A program made the translations under genes and the position numbers. A stretch of 64,000 nt of DNA. Origin: Piscicola geometra (taxonomy: Eukaryota > Annelida > Clitellata > Hirudinida > Piscicolidae). The notes below the pieces were generated by a model. It was not told the origin of the DNA. It ran no database searches and was given only the letters and a program-made list of their open reading frames with translations. The DNA is taken from the NCBI GenBank assembly GCA_943735955.1, contig OX030964.1, positions 2,643,961-2,707,960 of the forward strand. Direction: 5' to 3'. Positions 28,115 to 40,677 of the stretch are shown here, in pieces; the first letter of the stretch is position 1, and each line of letters starts with the position of its first letter.

Positions 28115-31100
28115 TTACTACCATTACTACTACTACCACTGATAATAATAATAATAATTTTCATTATTTCAGTAGTAATAATAATATTGACAACACTACT
28201 ATTTCCAAAAGCAAAAGTGACACATTGCCAGCATTAACAAGCGATAAAAGCACTCGCAACTCGACAAACTCCAACAAGAATGGCCCAACTGCTAGTTGGA
28301 AATGTCTGTTCACCATCAAGAAACAGCCGATCCTCTTGAATGTTCTTGAAATTGAACCTGTCGACACCGCCAAGAACGAACAAAATTTGTTCATGAACCA
28401 AAGGGGACTGGTGAAGAAGAATATAAGTATACTAAAAAGCTCAGGTAATAGGTTCAATGTTTCTAAGGCAGGAAGTTCAGAGGAAATTGTTGATTCTGTA
28501 GCTGGTGCTAACGTCTTTCATGCTTGTTCAAAAGGAGGAGAAAGATTTGCAAGGAAGAGGATGTATGAGGATGATAAGGGATTGGAGGAAGACAAAGATG
28601 GATGTCCAAGCATAAATGAAGGCATCCATTTTCCTTACATAAAAAAGTGTATTTTAAAAGAGAGTGTGACTTATAATAATAATAATAATAATAACAATGG
28701 CACAGCTGCTAGTATACATGTTGAAGGCTCTAACGAAGACAAAGAGGAGAGATTTAACAAGGAAACAAGGTTTAGTCTTTTTGAAATCATGGCCGATCTG
28801 GGCAGCAGTAGCATCATTACCAAGACCACCACAAACACCATTGCTGGGTCTTTTCCTGCATCAGGCTTCACAGCATCAGACCATGCAAGCTCAGATGAAG
28901 AGCCTGTGTTGATCATTGATTTGAACGCACCCACGCCAGCTGAAGAGTCTCTTTCAAAACTACCACACCTTGCCCTTACCTCATTGAAACCTTCCTCGTC
29001 ATCATCTTTTTCTTCCTCATCTTTGCCATTGCCTTCTTCATCATCTTTCCCTTCTTCATCTTCTCCTCCATCCTTCACATTGCCTTCCATTAACTCTTCA
29101 TGCTCCTTTCTCTTCATTTCTTCATCATCATCATCTTCTTATTCTTCATCATCATCTTATTCATCATCATCATCTTATTCTTCATCATCATCTTCTTATT
29201 CATCAGCATCATTTTTTTATTCTTCTTCATCATCATCTTTTTATTCTTCTTCATCATCTTCTTCATCATCATCTACTTCCTTTTCTCTCCCATCCTTAAA
29301 ATCTTACCTTAACTCTTCACGCTACCGTCTCTTCATTTCTTCATCATCTTTCTCTTCATCCTCTTCATCCTTCATTTCTTCATCATCTTCATCTTCCATT
29401 TCATCGTCTTCTTCTTCTTCGTCATCGTCTTCACGTTCTCTCGCTTCCCTCCCCAACTCTTCCTCTCCTTCTCCATCATCTTATTCACATCTTCCTTTTT
29501 TATCTTCCATTTGTTCTGCATTATTAAAACCACTACCATCATCATCATCATCACTAACAAAACCATCATCACTAACAAAAGCATCATCATCATTACATAC
29601 AAAACCATTGTCATCACCACCAGCACTAGTACCACCACCACTAACACGACCATCACTCAAATCTTTCTCATCTTCTCCCTTTTCCGTCCCGTGCTCTCTT
29701 TTTTTTTCTTGTTCTGAATCATCATCATCACTAACAAAACCATCATCGTTACCATCAAAACCATCATCATCATCATTACCATCAAAACCATCATCATCAT
29801 CATTACCATCAAAACCATCATCATCATCATTACCATCAAAACCATCATCATCATTACCATCAAGACCATCATCATCAAAACCATCATCAGCATTACCATC
29901 AAGATCATCAACATCACTAACATCATCATCATTACCATCAAGATCATCATTACCATCGAAACCATCATCATCATTACCATTAACATCATTACCATCAAAA
30001 GCATTATCATCATCATGGTTCTTCTCTTCTTGTTCTGCATCATCATCATCTCTAACCGAATCATCAGCATCACTTTCATCTATCTCACCTCATTCCCTCT
30101 CCTTCTCAAGCTCTCTTTTTGTTTCTTCTTCATCATCTTACTCTTCATCTTTACTTCCTCCATCTTCGTCATCTTCAATGTGTTCTACATCATCATCACT
30201 TTTACCAACACGACCATCATCATTACCATCATCATCGATATCATCATCACTCACATCACTACCACTACCATCATCAACACTCACATCACCACCATCATCA
30301 TCATCATCATCATCACTCTCTTCTCCTTCATACCCACTCATCATCCCCTCTTCCTCCTCCAGCCAACTCCTCGCCACCAAACTCCACTGCAAAATCTGTG
30401 AAATGGTCTTCCTAGACAACGGCAAACGTCTGCAACACAACGACTTTTTCAGGAAGTGTTTCCACTACTTTGGACTTTATGTAGAGCGGCATTCGTGCGA
30501 AAAGTGCAGCGAAATTTTAGTAACGGAAAATTCCCGCGTTTTACACACTGTTTGTGGCGATAAAAAGTGCTCCACATGCGGAAGTGACTGCCTCATGATC
30601 GCTTTCCACTTGAAGGAAAGCCACATCGGGACTCCCTCGAAGTCGAAGATCATGAGGATTTGTCCGCTGTGCAGTCTCAAGATACGAGTTCGGAGTTCTC
30701 TGATGGAAGACTTGGTGAAGCACATGTGGAAGAGATTCCTCCTATCGATCCGTCGTTCTAGACTCTTGGGCTTGTTCATGTCGAAAAGCTCCAGAAACTT
30801 CGAGTCTGATCAGGCGAGAGAGGACTTCAAGAGGCTGATGATCGATAGACACGATCGTTTCTTGCTCCTGTGCATCAAGTGCAAGCTGACTGAGGTGGAG
30901 AGGTGCCGCAATGCCGTTGCAAAGACTCAAGTTTCGCCCAATGACAACCAAGCAGCACTGAACGGTAGATTGTCTGATAGTGCTGGTTCTGGTGGTGCTG
31001 GTCCTGGTGGTGACCTTATTGTGCCAAGACCCTGTGCATCTATCCTACCACTGAACTTCACTAGGAATGCGTCTTCTCTCCTCCTCCCACCACCCTCTCA

Positions 31101-32019
31101 TACCACACTCCCAGCCATTGCTCTAGCTTCTAGCACCAACACCTTGTCTCCAGCTTCCACCCGCACCCATTCATCCAATGCTGCTTCTTTTCTTCAACAA
31201 AGCATCAATTCTTCTCCAGCGATCCCCTTCAAGATCACATATCGACCGTCATCTTCCACCTTTGTTCTCTCGTCGACGAAGACCACGCCTTCCTCGATCC
31301 TCCCTTCAGCTTCTGGATCTAATTCTACGTCGAAATCAGCTGCTGCTTCTTCTTCCTTACTTACTAGTTCTTCATCTTCATCCTCAAAGAACTCCGATTG
31401 TATCTCATCTACAGTATCGTCATCTATTCCATCATCATCATTCTCTTCTTCATCACCATCACCATCCTCTTCTTCATCATCGTCATCCTCTTATACTGCT
31501 TCATTATCTTTATTATCTTCTTCATCACCACCATCCTCTTCTTCTTCTTCTTCTTCATCATCACCACCCATTCTCCCGATTTTCCACTCGGAACCAATCA
31601 CTCCATCTACAACTTCTCCCCTTCTCGAACTTCCAAGCACTTTTCCCTCCTCTTCAGCCACTGACGTCACCATCACCACCGTCTACTCAGCTGAATCCGC
31701 AATAGGAGCGTCTAAAGATGCTGTTAAATTGAGGAAAAGAAAAAAGAAAAGAAGCAAGAGAAGCCGAAACAAAGCGACTTCACCGATCTCGGATAATTAC
31801 CAATTTATGCACCGAGAGTCTTTCTTGGGCGCTTGTGAGAGAATAAAACAGTGCTGTGACCTCAGTGGGCAGCCTCTGAAGACGTCTGGCAAGTCTGAAG
31901 GCACAAGGGATGAAAATGACACAAAGAATTCCCCAAAGAAGAAGAGAAGTTTGATATCGTTTTTGACTGAGAAGTATGCATTGAAGCCTTGTAGCGTCGT
32001 TTTGAAGAGGATTGGTTGA
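27186..32019 (+). CDS. Helix-turn-helix, serine-rich, C2H2-like zinc-finger protein
   Basis: Exon 1 (27186-27522) starts ATGGCGG and encodes about 112 residues that look like a CENP-B/pogo-type double helix-turn-helix (ILEYAEAYGKPAACRKFNL, then a second block with FRRFIKRHARSW). A probable GC-AG intron (27523-27664) leads in phase into a single long exon ending in TGA at 32019. The total is about 1560 residues. That exon holds a 27-residue tandem duplication (near 27862-28020), poly-Thr, Asn runs, and a very long Ser-rich region (29000-30350) with LPSKPSSSS repeats. At 30382-30915 lie Cys/His clusters of C2H2 type (CKIC, CEKC, CSTCG...HLKESH, CPLC, CIKC). A basic KKKRSKRSR segment near 31740 could direct nuclear import. 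It probably encodes a nuclear DNA-binding protein, possibly a domesticated transposase HTH fused to zinc fingers. No specific family is recognised. Confidence 0.65.
28041..28134 (+). repeat. Coding (ACT)n repeat
   Basis: Encodes poly-Thr within the HTH/zinc-finger gene. Confidence 0.95.
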
Positions 32020-32025
32020 GGTTCT

Positions 32026-32114
32026 TGGTGGTGATGGTGGTGGTGGTGGTAGTGGTGGTGGTGGTGGTGGTGGTGGTGGTGGTGGTGGTGGTGGTGGTGG
32101 TGGTGGTGGTGGTG
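32026..32114 (+). repeat. (GGT)n microsatellite in the 3' UTR
   Basis: About 28 GGT units just after the stop codon of the HTH/zinc-finger gene. Confidence 0.95.
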
Positions 32115-32201
32115 GGGTTGATGATTGTGATAGTGATTTGGAATCGAGAACAAGTAATGGAAGGGTAAATGTTCTGAGCATTTCAAAGTGTCGTCTGTTT
32201 A

Positions 32202-32207
32202 TCAATA
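32202..32207 (+). terminator. Probable poly(A) signal AATAAA
   Basis: AATAAA about 185 bp after the stop at 32019. Confidence 0.5.
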
Positions 32208-32331
32208 AAACTGCGCAATAGAAATAACTTTTTTATCCTTGGAAGAGTCTTTGTCCTGTTCTCGAATTTAGCGCATAGATTTTTTATTAGGTTCAAAAGT
32301 AAGAGATCCTTAATCTTTTTTATTGTAAAGT

Positions 32332-34281
32332 TTCAATCAATCAATCAAATATCTTTCTATAGCGCTCTTTCTTCAAATTCAAGAGCGCTCGTAAATAAAT
32401 TTGTTAATCAGATATGTCTTCTGATCCTTACGAAAAGTAAATAATGATTTAGAAGTAGTTAAATAAGGAGGTAATGAGTTCCAAATATATGGACCTGCAT
32501 AATGGAAAGAACGTTTAGCAAAAGAGTTATTAATGGAAGGGATGAAATAATGATTTTGAGTGGATGATCTTAAATTACTTCTATGAGGGTGAGTTATTAA
32601 TGATTTGAGGTATATTGGGGATACTGGAGATTTTTTAAAATTTAAACATAAAAACACAGATTTTAAATATAATCCTAAATTTGATGGGGAGCCAATGTAA
32701 TAAGATGAGAGAGGGTGTAATGTGGTGATAAATAGGAGTACGGCTAACGACTCTAGCAGCATAATTAAATACTTTGTTTAATGGTTTTAAAGTAGTTTCA
32801 AGTAAATTATAATAGAGTGAGTTACAATAGTCAATTCGAGATAAAACAAGTGCAGAGACTAACATCTTTAAAGAAGGTCATCTAAGTAAGGTAATAATTG
32901 TCTGATACGTCTGAGATGAAAATAGCAAGATTTAGTGACTGATAGAATTTGGTTTGATAAGGTTAATTTTGAGTCGAAAATAAATCCTAAGCTACGAATA
33001 AGATTAGATGGAACAATAGTATGAGTGGAGAAATTACATGGGCCATTAATTAGTTTACCATTTTTATCAAAAAATATAAGTTCAAACTTTAGTGGATTCA
33101 ATTTTAAAGACATTGAGCTAGACCAGTTTTCAATAGATAATAGACATGAAGATATAGACGACATAACAGTATTATATGATGATGTATCGAAGCTGACATA
33201 TAACTGCGAATCGTCAGCATAAGATAGGGAGTTGAGAGAATGAGAGGAAATGATAGAAGATAATTCAGAGACGTATAGAATAAAGAACAAAGGACCAAGA
33301 ATAGAATCTTGAGGAACACCATATGAGTAAGTAGATGGGGTAGAGGTACAGTGCTTTAAAGAAACATAAACAGATCTATTAGATAAATATGACTTAATCC
33401 ATAAAAACGAAGAATCCTTAATATTGAACTTATTTTTTAGTAATAGTAGTAATAAAGAGTGGTCTACAGTGTCAAAAGCGGCCAAATAATCTAAAAAAAC
33501 AAGTACAGAACATTTTTTATTATCAAAGGCGTAAATAAGATCATTACAGAGTTTTAAGAGGGATGATTCACAGTTATGACCTAAACGAAAACTAGATTGT
33601 GAATAAGGTATAAGGGAGTTAACATTTAAATATGAATTGATTTGTTTATAAACTACTTTTTCTATTATTTTAGATATGAATGTTAGATTGGAAATAGGTC
33701 TATAGTTAGAAATTTGAGTAGGGTCTAATGAATTATTTTTTAAAGTAGGTATGATAACAGAAGCTTTATATAAAGTCGGAAATTTAGATGTAGAGAGAGA
33801 CAGATTAACAATGAAAAGAATTATAGGGTAAAAAATATCAGACAATTCTTTAATCAAATAAGTTGGAATTATGTCAAGAGAACAGGTAGATGTAGACATG
33901 GAATTAATAATTAAGGACAGGTCAGGTAGAGAAATTGGAGAAAAACTGGCAAAATTAAATTCACTATTGTTAATATAATTATTAGGGCTAGGAATAGAGT
34001 TATTAGTGTTAAAACTAGACCTTATTGTTTCTACTTTACTTGTTATGTAATTATGATAATCTTGAGAAGAGGAAGATGAAGGAGGTGGAAGGTTTTTATT
34101 TAATAATTTAGAAAGTGACTGCCAACGATTCTTTAAAGAAGAAGCGTTGACTATAGAAATTCTAAAATAATTACAGTGCTTAGAGAATAATATAGATTTG
34201 TATTGGTTAAGAGAAGACAAGTAAAGGTTATAATTAAAGGAAGAACTATGAGACCTAAACTTACGCTCATGTCTACGTGCC
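32332..34281 (-). mobile_element. LINE, same family as the host element at 9994-13760
   Basis: 5'-truncated at about 34281 and ending in (ATTG)n at 32332. Its sequence is nearly the same as the copy at 10-13.7 kb but without the nested insertion. The RT frame runs 34283-32868 with AAFDTVDHSLLL and an intact SYADDSQLYV, although YGVPQDSILGP has Asp for Gly. A second frame (32865-32379) holds the C-terminal region ALVLSRIDYCNSLYY; the two are out of phase near 32868, so this copy is also inactive. No endonuclease domain remains. Confidence 0.88.
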
Positions 34282-34402
34282 AATTATTATAATTGAGCGA
34301 GGCAACTTTCAGAAACGAAACCAACATACAAATGTGCTTAGAAGACAGATGCATGAATAGAAAATTGGAAAAAAATTATTTTATACATCGCATAGGTGTA
34401 AG

Positions 34403-34440
34403 TAACCGGTTCATCTTGAGCAACCTCCCCCTATATACAT
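34403..34440 (-). repeat. Fragment of dispersed repeat R
   Basis: Its complement reads TATAGGGGGAGGTTGCTCAA, matching the start of the copy at 8943. Confidence 0.4.
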
Positions 34441-34446
34441 ATATCG

Positions 34447-34548
34447 GTAGGGGTCTAAAAACCGTTTTATTTAACTAATTTATTTGAAAGCGCTTTTGAA
34501 TTAAATGAAAAGCGCTATAGAAATGGCTGTGATTGATTGATTGATCTC
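34447..34548 (+). repeat. LINE-type 3' tail (hairpin plus ATTG repeats)
   Basis: AAAGCGCTTTTGAATTAAAT, AAAAGCGCTATAGAAAT, then ATTGATTGATTG. Same signature as 906-985. Confidence 0.6.
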
Positions 34549-34628
34549 TAACTTATTTACCCTTAACCTATTCACCTCGTAACACTTTCACGCATAAAAC
34601 CTGACAACTTCAAAACTTGGAAAGCACT

Positions 34629-35284
34629 TTACTCAAATACCCGTTGAAACTTTATTAATAATTTATCTTTTCCCCACTTATTTTGAATTGCACTAAAATT
34701 AGAAGATCTTAAAACTAAAACATCTTGTAATCTTGAAGTTCAATTTTAAAAAAAAATAAAATAACTGTTTCAATATCCAAAGGTTCTCACCTCTGATCGA
34801 CACCAGCATTTGTCGTGTATAGTGAATTCTCCATAAATTTCAGGAAGATCACTTGAACATTCTATAAATGTAATAATCTGAATAAATGAACTAAAAGTTT
34901 TTTTAGTGAAATTTATTTTAATTGAAAACATTATGATTTCAATATTTTTGTTCACCTGGAATAAAGGCTCCTTTAGATGAATAAATTTAGGTTTAAATTA
35001 TTTTTAAAGTGCATTATTTGAAAGTAGTAGTTCGTTAAATTAATCAATTTAGTTTAAAGTTTTAATAATAATTTCACAATTTGTTACCAATAAAAGTCGA
35101 TTCTGAAAAATAATTCAATTTTCAAGATCAGTTAAATGTATCCAAGCATGAAACCCTAGCTTCATATTCAAAACTTTTGCAATAATTTATAAAAAAAGAA
35201 TTCATTACGTTTTAAACTCACGAATTTACCTTGCAAGGGGAAAATAATCAAAAGCACGATGAAAAACAAGGCAAAACACTGCAT
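34629..35284 (-). CDS. Cysteine-rich peptide paralogue with shortened last exon
   Basis: Exon lengths copy the intact gene at 3433-4866 exactly for the first three exons: 35284-35230 (55 nt, signal peptide MQCFALFFIVLLIIF), 34970-34956 (15-nt microexon) and 34861-34791 (71 nt, with KCWCRSE). The last exon (34676-34629) begins with the conserved Trp-Gly-Lys but has an internal deletion relative to the relative and reaches TAA after 15 residues. The last three cysteines are therefore lost and the protein is about 62 residues with three mature cysteines. A TATA-like CCTATAAG lies upstream (35331-35340). It may be a decaying copy or a shortened variant. Splice sites are intact. Confidence 0.6.
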
Positions 35285-35330
35285 CTTGATATCTCAAGAG
35301 AACTAGTGGAATCAGCTGAATTCAGTGGCT

Positions 35331-35340
35331 CTTATAGGCT
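35331..35340 (-). promoter_or_regulatory. TATA-like box of the peptide paralogue
   Basis: AGCCTATAAG on the minus strand, about 50 bp upstream of the ATG. Confidence 0.5.
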
Positions 35341-35943
35341 AAGACATCGCATGTTCCATCTCACGACCAATGATAACTCAGCACATTTTCAGCAGTATAT
35401 ACTTCATTTACCATGGTGTCTTATTATCCTTTATTATAGCTCTTAACATTTGTTTAAAATATGGAAAATGTTGGAGTTGGGGTTAGGCTACGGTTATTTG
35501 GTCCCTTTCCAGAAGCGCAGTACCATCAGTGGGTGTGGTCGGAGTTACATAGCACAATGTGGTATGTTATTTATTAATAGCTTAATGGGTGGAGCCTAGT
35601 TGATAAATGCGCGAGAGACAATATTCTTGTGACATCACGATCAGCTGTGCAAATAGATGGCTGGCTGAAAAAGCAATTAAAAAAATGTACAAACACATAC
35701 ACAGTGCGTAAAGACGTGAGTTTGTATGCAAACACATCATGCCTATAAGTTGTAGTGTAATTGGGCACACAAAAAGGTTTGGGAATACAATTAATATTAA
35801 ATTCTTTACGTTCCCAAAATAAAATAACTGTCTGCAAAAGTGAAACGAATGTCATTGAGCAATAGGAATAGTTATGGTGGCCTAGAAAACCTTGCTATAA
35901 ACTTCAAAAAGTTCCCGAGCAGTTTCTTCACCACAGCCACCAA

Positions 35944-36103
35944 TGAAAACAACTGGCAACCTTGGCCACCCAGAACCCACATAGAAAAATCGAAGGTGAG
36001 CAACTACATGCTGCCAACGTCATCATTGTCTTCACAGCCACAACGCCTTCTGAGGCAGTGCTTATCGAGGCAGACCTTTCCAGCATGGTGACAAGCAGTA
36101 GTT
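35944..36103 (+). CDS. Orphan reading frame, unidentified
   Basis: A frame of about 52 codons ending in TGA contains KIEGEQLHAANVIIVFTA and EAVLIEADLSSMV, which is protein-like. No start, splice partner or domain is identified, and two other frames across it are also open. The rest of 35345-36237 shows nothing else. Confidence 0.25.
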
Positions 36104-36237
36104 GATGCATGGAGGGTCCAGGGGAAAGGGCACACTATTTTTTAGTACTAGTAGAAAGCGGCAAAATTAAATATTTTCTACCTAATTATACGTTAAATAA
36201 AACGCTATGCATAAATTTTTTTCATTTAAAACAGAAG

Positions 36238-36370
36238 GACGGTGGATTAGCTTAGCGGTGAAACGTTGGCATGCGACTCACTAGCGTGGGTTCAATTCCT
36301 ACCGTCGCTTAAGTGCGTCTATGCTCCAGAGGAGCCCTGCACTTTATGGGGAAAAGAAGATCTAAAATAA
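36238..36370 (+). repeat. tRNA-derived SINE, second family
   Basis: The head has an A-box-like TTAGCTTAGCGG and a B box GGGTTCAATTCC, but the acceptor stem does not close well and a non-tRNA body (CTCCAGAGGAGCCCTGCAC) follows. It is read as a SINE, not a functional tRNA. Confidence 0.55.
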
Positions 36371-36990
36371 AAATAATTTTTTAATGATTCTTTATATCAA
36401 ATTGTTTGGCTATGTCGTCATATTTACGTCAGTGGTCTTATGCACGGCCATGAGACACAGAGCATAGAGTCACTTTTGCACAATAGTTTAACGATATCTT
36501 GAATTCAAATTCCTTGAAGTAGAATTGACTTTCTTGCATTCCTTGCTAAAAACCGTAAAAAAATCGGCAATTAATAATCATATAAATGTTTGGGAATATA
36601 TGTCTAATGCGTGCTTTCATCGTAGCAAGCAAAGTTGAAGGCTAGTTTCACTACACTTACACCTCCAGCATTCGATATGTGGGCTAAAAAGAAACAACTA
36701 CGTTGAAATAAAATAAAGTGATTATCTATCTGAAATAATATATGTAAAGAATTTATTCAAAATATTATCTACAATAGTGTGCTTTAAAAGGTACATAAAT
36801 CGCAGGATTTAATATCTTACCATCTGTTTCAGACCACAAAAACGACGTTAAAAATTGTGAATATGGCAAAAACAATACATCAGCTACTTGATGAATAACA
36901 AAATTATTAGTCAATGGTTATAATTTGAAATCTTTGATTAGCAGCTGAAGCTCGGACTTAATTGACATTTTATTTAAATGGTTCGTCAGA
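36371..36990. other. AT-rich spacer
   Basis: Nothing recognised. Confidence 0.5.
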
Positions 36991-36997
36991 TTCCTTC

Positions 36998-37362
36998 ACT
37001 CACTCACTCCCTCACTCACTCACTCACTCACTCACTCACTCACTCACTCACTCACTCACTCACTCACTCACTCACTCACTCACTCACTCACTCACTCACT
37101 CACTCACTCACTCACTCACTCACTCACTCACTCACTCACTCACTCACTCACTCACTCACTCACTCACTCACTCACTCACTCACTCACTCACTCACTCACT
37201 CACTCACTCACTCACTCACTCACTCACTCACTCACTCACTCACTCACTCACTCACTCACTCACTCACTCACTCACTCACTCACTCACTCACTCACTCACT
37301 CACTCACTCACTCACTCACTCACTCACTCACTCACTCACTAACTCACTCACTCACTCACTCA
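36998..37362. repeat. (TCAC)n microsatellite
   Basis: About 90 tetranucleotide units, near perfect. Thr-His-Ser-Leu frames across it are artefacts. Confidence 0.97.
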
Positions 37363-37684
37363 TAAAGAAAAAAAATGTAAACTAAAATTCTAATAGAAAA
37401 TGCAAAGCATGAATATTTCGAAAAAGAAAAAAACATGATCGATAACTAAGAGAAAAATTGGAAAAAAAAGACACTTTCAAGACTGGCTTAGTCGCACTAC
37501 AATGAACCTTTGTTTATATATTTGCATCTGTTTTATATTTTGTTGTTTTTTCTTCAACAATATGGCGGTGAAAAGAAATTTTTAGAATAAACGGATTTTA
37601 ATGAAATATTTTGACATTTTAATTTTAAATAATAATTAATTATTATTGCTTAGCAAGACATATTGATTTTTGGTTGTTTTTCAG

Positions 37685-37769
37685 TCTATTGCGGGAGGGT
37701 CATGGCATCCCATGTGAGCTGGTGAAAGAGAACCAGCCACAACAAAAACACCAGTTCCAAGAAGAATAA
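37685..37769 (+). CDS. Possible terminal exon, unidentified
   Basis: After TTTTTCAG, 27 codons and TAA read LLREGHGIPCELV and then a Gln/Lys/Glu-rich tail. The acceptor is good, but no partner exon is found. 37363-37684 and 37770-38639 otherwise show only AT-rich sequence with ATG/GAT runs near 37920. Confidence 0.25.
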
Positions 37770-38639
37770 AAAAGATGAGGATTATGCTTTTGTGGGAATG
37801 ATGTGAAGATGGTGCTGCTGTAGAAGAAATTATTGTTCTATGGTATCATGTGATATATTGGTGATATTAGGGTTAGGTGATGAAAGTGTTACTGTATTGG
37901 TAATGATAGTGATGCTGTGGCGATGATGATGATGATGATGGTGGGTGAAGTTGAATGTGAGGGGTAGTTAAAATAGTTATTAAGGTTATTTTTTATATAT
38001 TTAAATTTGTATATTTATTCTATAGTAGGTTTAAAAAAGTATTATTTAAAAAAATTATTAAAAAGAGGTTTTAAATTTTTACAAAAATGATGTTAAATAC
38101 ATTGGATTGATTGATGGAAACCTCTCACATGAAGCGTCAGGCTTCAAATATTTTTTAGTGTTTGACGAAAACTTGTCTATGTTAAGAATAGAAATCCGAC
38201 TATCTCAAAATACCAGATTGTTCGGACACTCATAATGTTCAGAAAGCATTATTTTCGTAAAATAATTTGTTTGGACCCTTAGTTCGGACATACATTTTAA
38301 AAACAAGAATGTCTATAGTGGTAATTATGGAACAAAATAATACAACTCGTAAGTGAATTTGAATAATATCGAGACTAATTTAATATAGCTAAGAATATAA
38401 AGAATAAAGGACAGAAAATATCAATATTGATCAGTTTAGAATTTTTTTGAATTAGTTTTAAAATACTTCTATTTTTGGACATTAAAAAAATACATTTAAA
38501 AGAGTGTTATTTTGTAAAGGTATATATTTTTATGGTCTATTTTGCGCCTAAGTGATAGAAAGTCAGCAATACATTATCACTCACTTGTCAACAAATTTAA
38601 TTGAGCGATTACATGCATTGCTTAAAAAATGCACCAAAC

Positions 38640-38700
38640 AAAGTATACTTTGATCAGTTTTCAATTAAGCCTTAATTGAAAACTGATCAAAGTATACTTT
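38640..38700. repeat. Perfect 61-bp hairpin
   Basis: 30-bp arms with a single central C (38670). Arm begins AAAGTATACTTTGATCAG. Weaker symmetry continues outside (GCACCAAACA / GGGGCAAACA). Confidence 0.95.
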
Positions 38701-38979
38701 TTTGGGGCAAACATTTTAGTTCACTATTTCAATTCGATCTTGCAATGCATTTTTTGTGTGTAATTTTTTAAAGTGCAATTATTTTTAGTAAAATTTCTAA
38801 AATCTGATTTGTTATTACAATTTTTTCATGCGATTTTGTCCATACACCGAAATGAAAGTATCACACTGTTCTGCCCTTTTCAATATTTTGCATTCAAATA
38901 AAGTCCAAAAAATTAATTTAACATATTTTTATTCGTTTTTCATTTATAACCGATGATTCATAAAGCTATTGCAAGAATC

Positions 38980-39192
38980 GATTGAAGAGAAATCGAATAG
39001 AAAGTGTGGCGTTCCCCCAAGGTCCTCTCAAGCCTCTCCTATCAGCGCCAACAGGATCTTCTTGTAGTCTCCAGAGGTTTCACTCTGCGTTGGAGGTTCC
39101 AATGAAATTCACCGAATCAAATAACTTTCAGTCACTTCGACTGCATGCTGGCTGTCGACTCATCTACATCTACGTTTACATCTACTTCTAAT
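38980..39192 (+). other. GC-richer island before the TIR element
   Basis: A 69-codon frame exists but is not convincingly coding. Possible exon remnant. Confidence 0.2.
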
Positions 39193-39194
39193 TA

Positions 39195-40312
39195 ACAACC
39201 CCAATCGACTTATGCTAATGAGCAAAAGTGAAGTTTTACAGTAAAATTATAGAAAAGTCTTAAAATTTAAATTATGCGTTATTCTATCGAAATAAAAAAA
39301 CAAGTGCATGAAAGACAATTTCATAATCTTTTAAATGAGTTTTTATAAACAAATTATATATTATGTAAGCTTTCAAATAAAAGGATTTTAATCAAAATAT
39401 CCTTTGAATCTAGCGTAACAGTAAAAAGCTATAATTTAAGGACTGCTACTTTTTATACGTACTTATTCATTTCTTAATGCGCTAACCAACAATTTACGTA
39501 TAATATTGAATTATACATAATTAGATTCGTCTTTAAATAATCTATCATTATATTTTTCTTAAGTTGAATAAATATTAAGTGAGAAGCCAGAAAACTCGAG
39601 GCAAAGCTTTAAATTAAGTATTTCGGGAATCAAAAAAGATAGTTTTTACTTAAGAAAGTTATTGAAAAAGTATAAGTTATACTCAATAAAGTTCTGTAAA
39701 AAAAGTTGTGAAAAAACATTTTTTAACTATACGAAATAGATTTTAAAGTGTACATGCTTTCGAACTTAACACAAAAGTTATTAAGTTAAAATAGGTATAA
39801 CTTTTTTTTCAAACAAACAAATTACAATTTGGTTAACGTATTTAAAATCAGTAAATCAAAATCTACAATTTGAGTGTTTCAATTTTAAAAAAGTATATAA
39901 TAATTAATAAGAATAAACTACTGTAAAGGTTGATTTCTCCCGTAAGTGAAGCCTTTAAAATGTTAATAACTTTGTCATTTTGAAAGATATTATTCTTTTA
40001 ACTTTTAATTCTGATTCCTTGTATCAAATTAAATAAAACTAGGGATTTTCAACAATATAAGAAGAAAAAACAAAAGTTATGACAAAAAAACAATATTTTT
40101 GTTTTGTGAGGGGGCCGTGAATTGCTAATATATTATGACGTAAAAACGGTACAAAAAATGTGTTCTTTTTAAATTTTAAAATAGGTATAACTTTTTTTTA
40201 AACAATCAAATTAAAATTTGGTTAACGTATTTAAAATCAGTAAATCAAAATCTACAATTTGAGCGTTTCAATTTAAAAAAATGAAATAGTTTTAAAAATC
40301 AATTGGGGTTGC
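39195..40312. mobile_element. TIR transposon with TA target duplication (short copy)
   Basis: Ends ACAACCCCAATCGACTT and AATTGGGGTTGC with TA on both sides (39193-39194, 40313-40314). Internally deleted and rearranged relative to 16941-18690: a block containing GGTATAACTTTTTTT and TTTGGTTAACGTATTT occurs twice here. No coding frame. Confidence 0.85.
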
Positions 40313-40677
40313 TAATCTAATACACCTACAGAATACATCGCTGTAATCAATTTAGAATATTACGCGATGGAGACTAAAATAACTAATTTCATTTTAAAAT
40401 ATTACTAAAATATAGCGCAAAGCAAGCAACTAAGCACCTTGATCCACTCGGCTAGAGACTTTTTCAAACCATTTTTTAATTATTTTCTTCACTTAGACTA
40501 ACCTCTTCATTGCCTTTTAAACAATGATCTCTACCACCCACTTCCACCCCCCTCTCTACCATTTTATCAAACCTCCACACCACCACCCTCTTCTTCACTA
40601 TTCTCCCTCCACAACCACCTTCCTTCTTCCACCCCCTTCCATAACCACCCTTCACTCTTCATTCCCTCTCCTCTCAC

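Noticed and set aside
28671..31705. Overlapping frames (poly-Met, poly-Ile, poly-His) on both strands
   Set aside because: Shadows of the serine-rich exon in other phases.
31780..32221. Proline- and histidine-rich minus frames and poly-Gly plus frame
   Set aside because: They translate the (GGT)n tract in the 3' UTR.
36240..36311. Functional tRNA gene
   Set aside because: A and B boxes are present but acceptor and D stems do not pair properly and a SINE body follows.
36962..37385. THSL-repeat protein
   Set aside because: Pure (TCAC)n translation.
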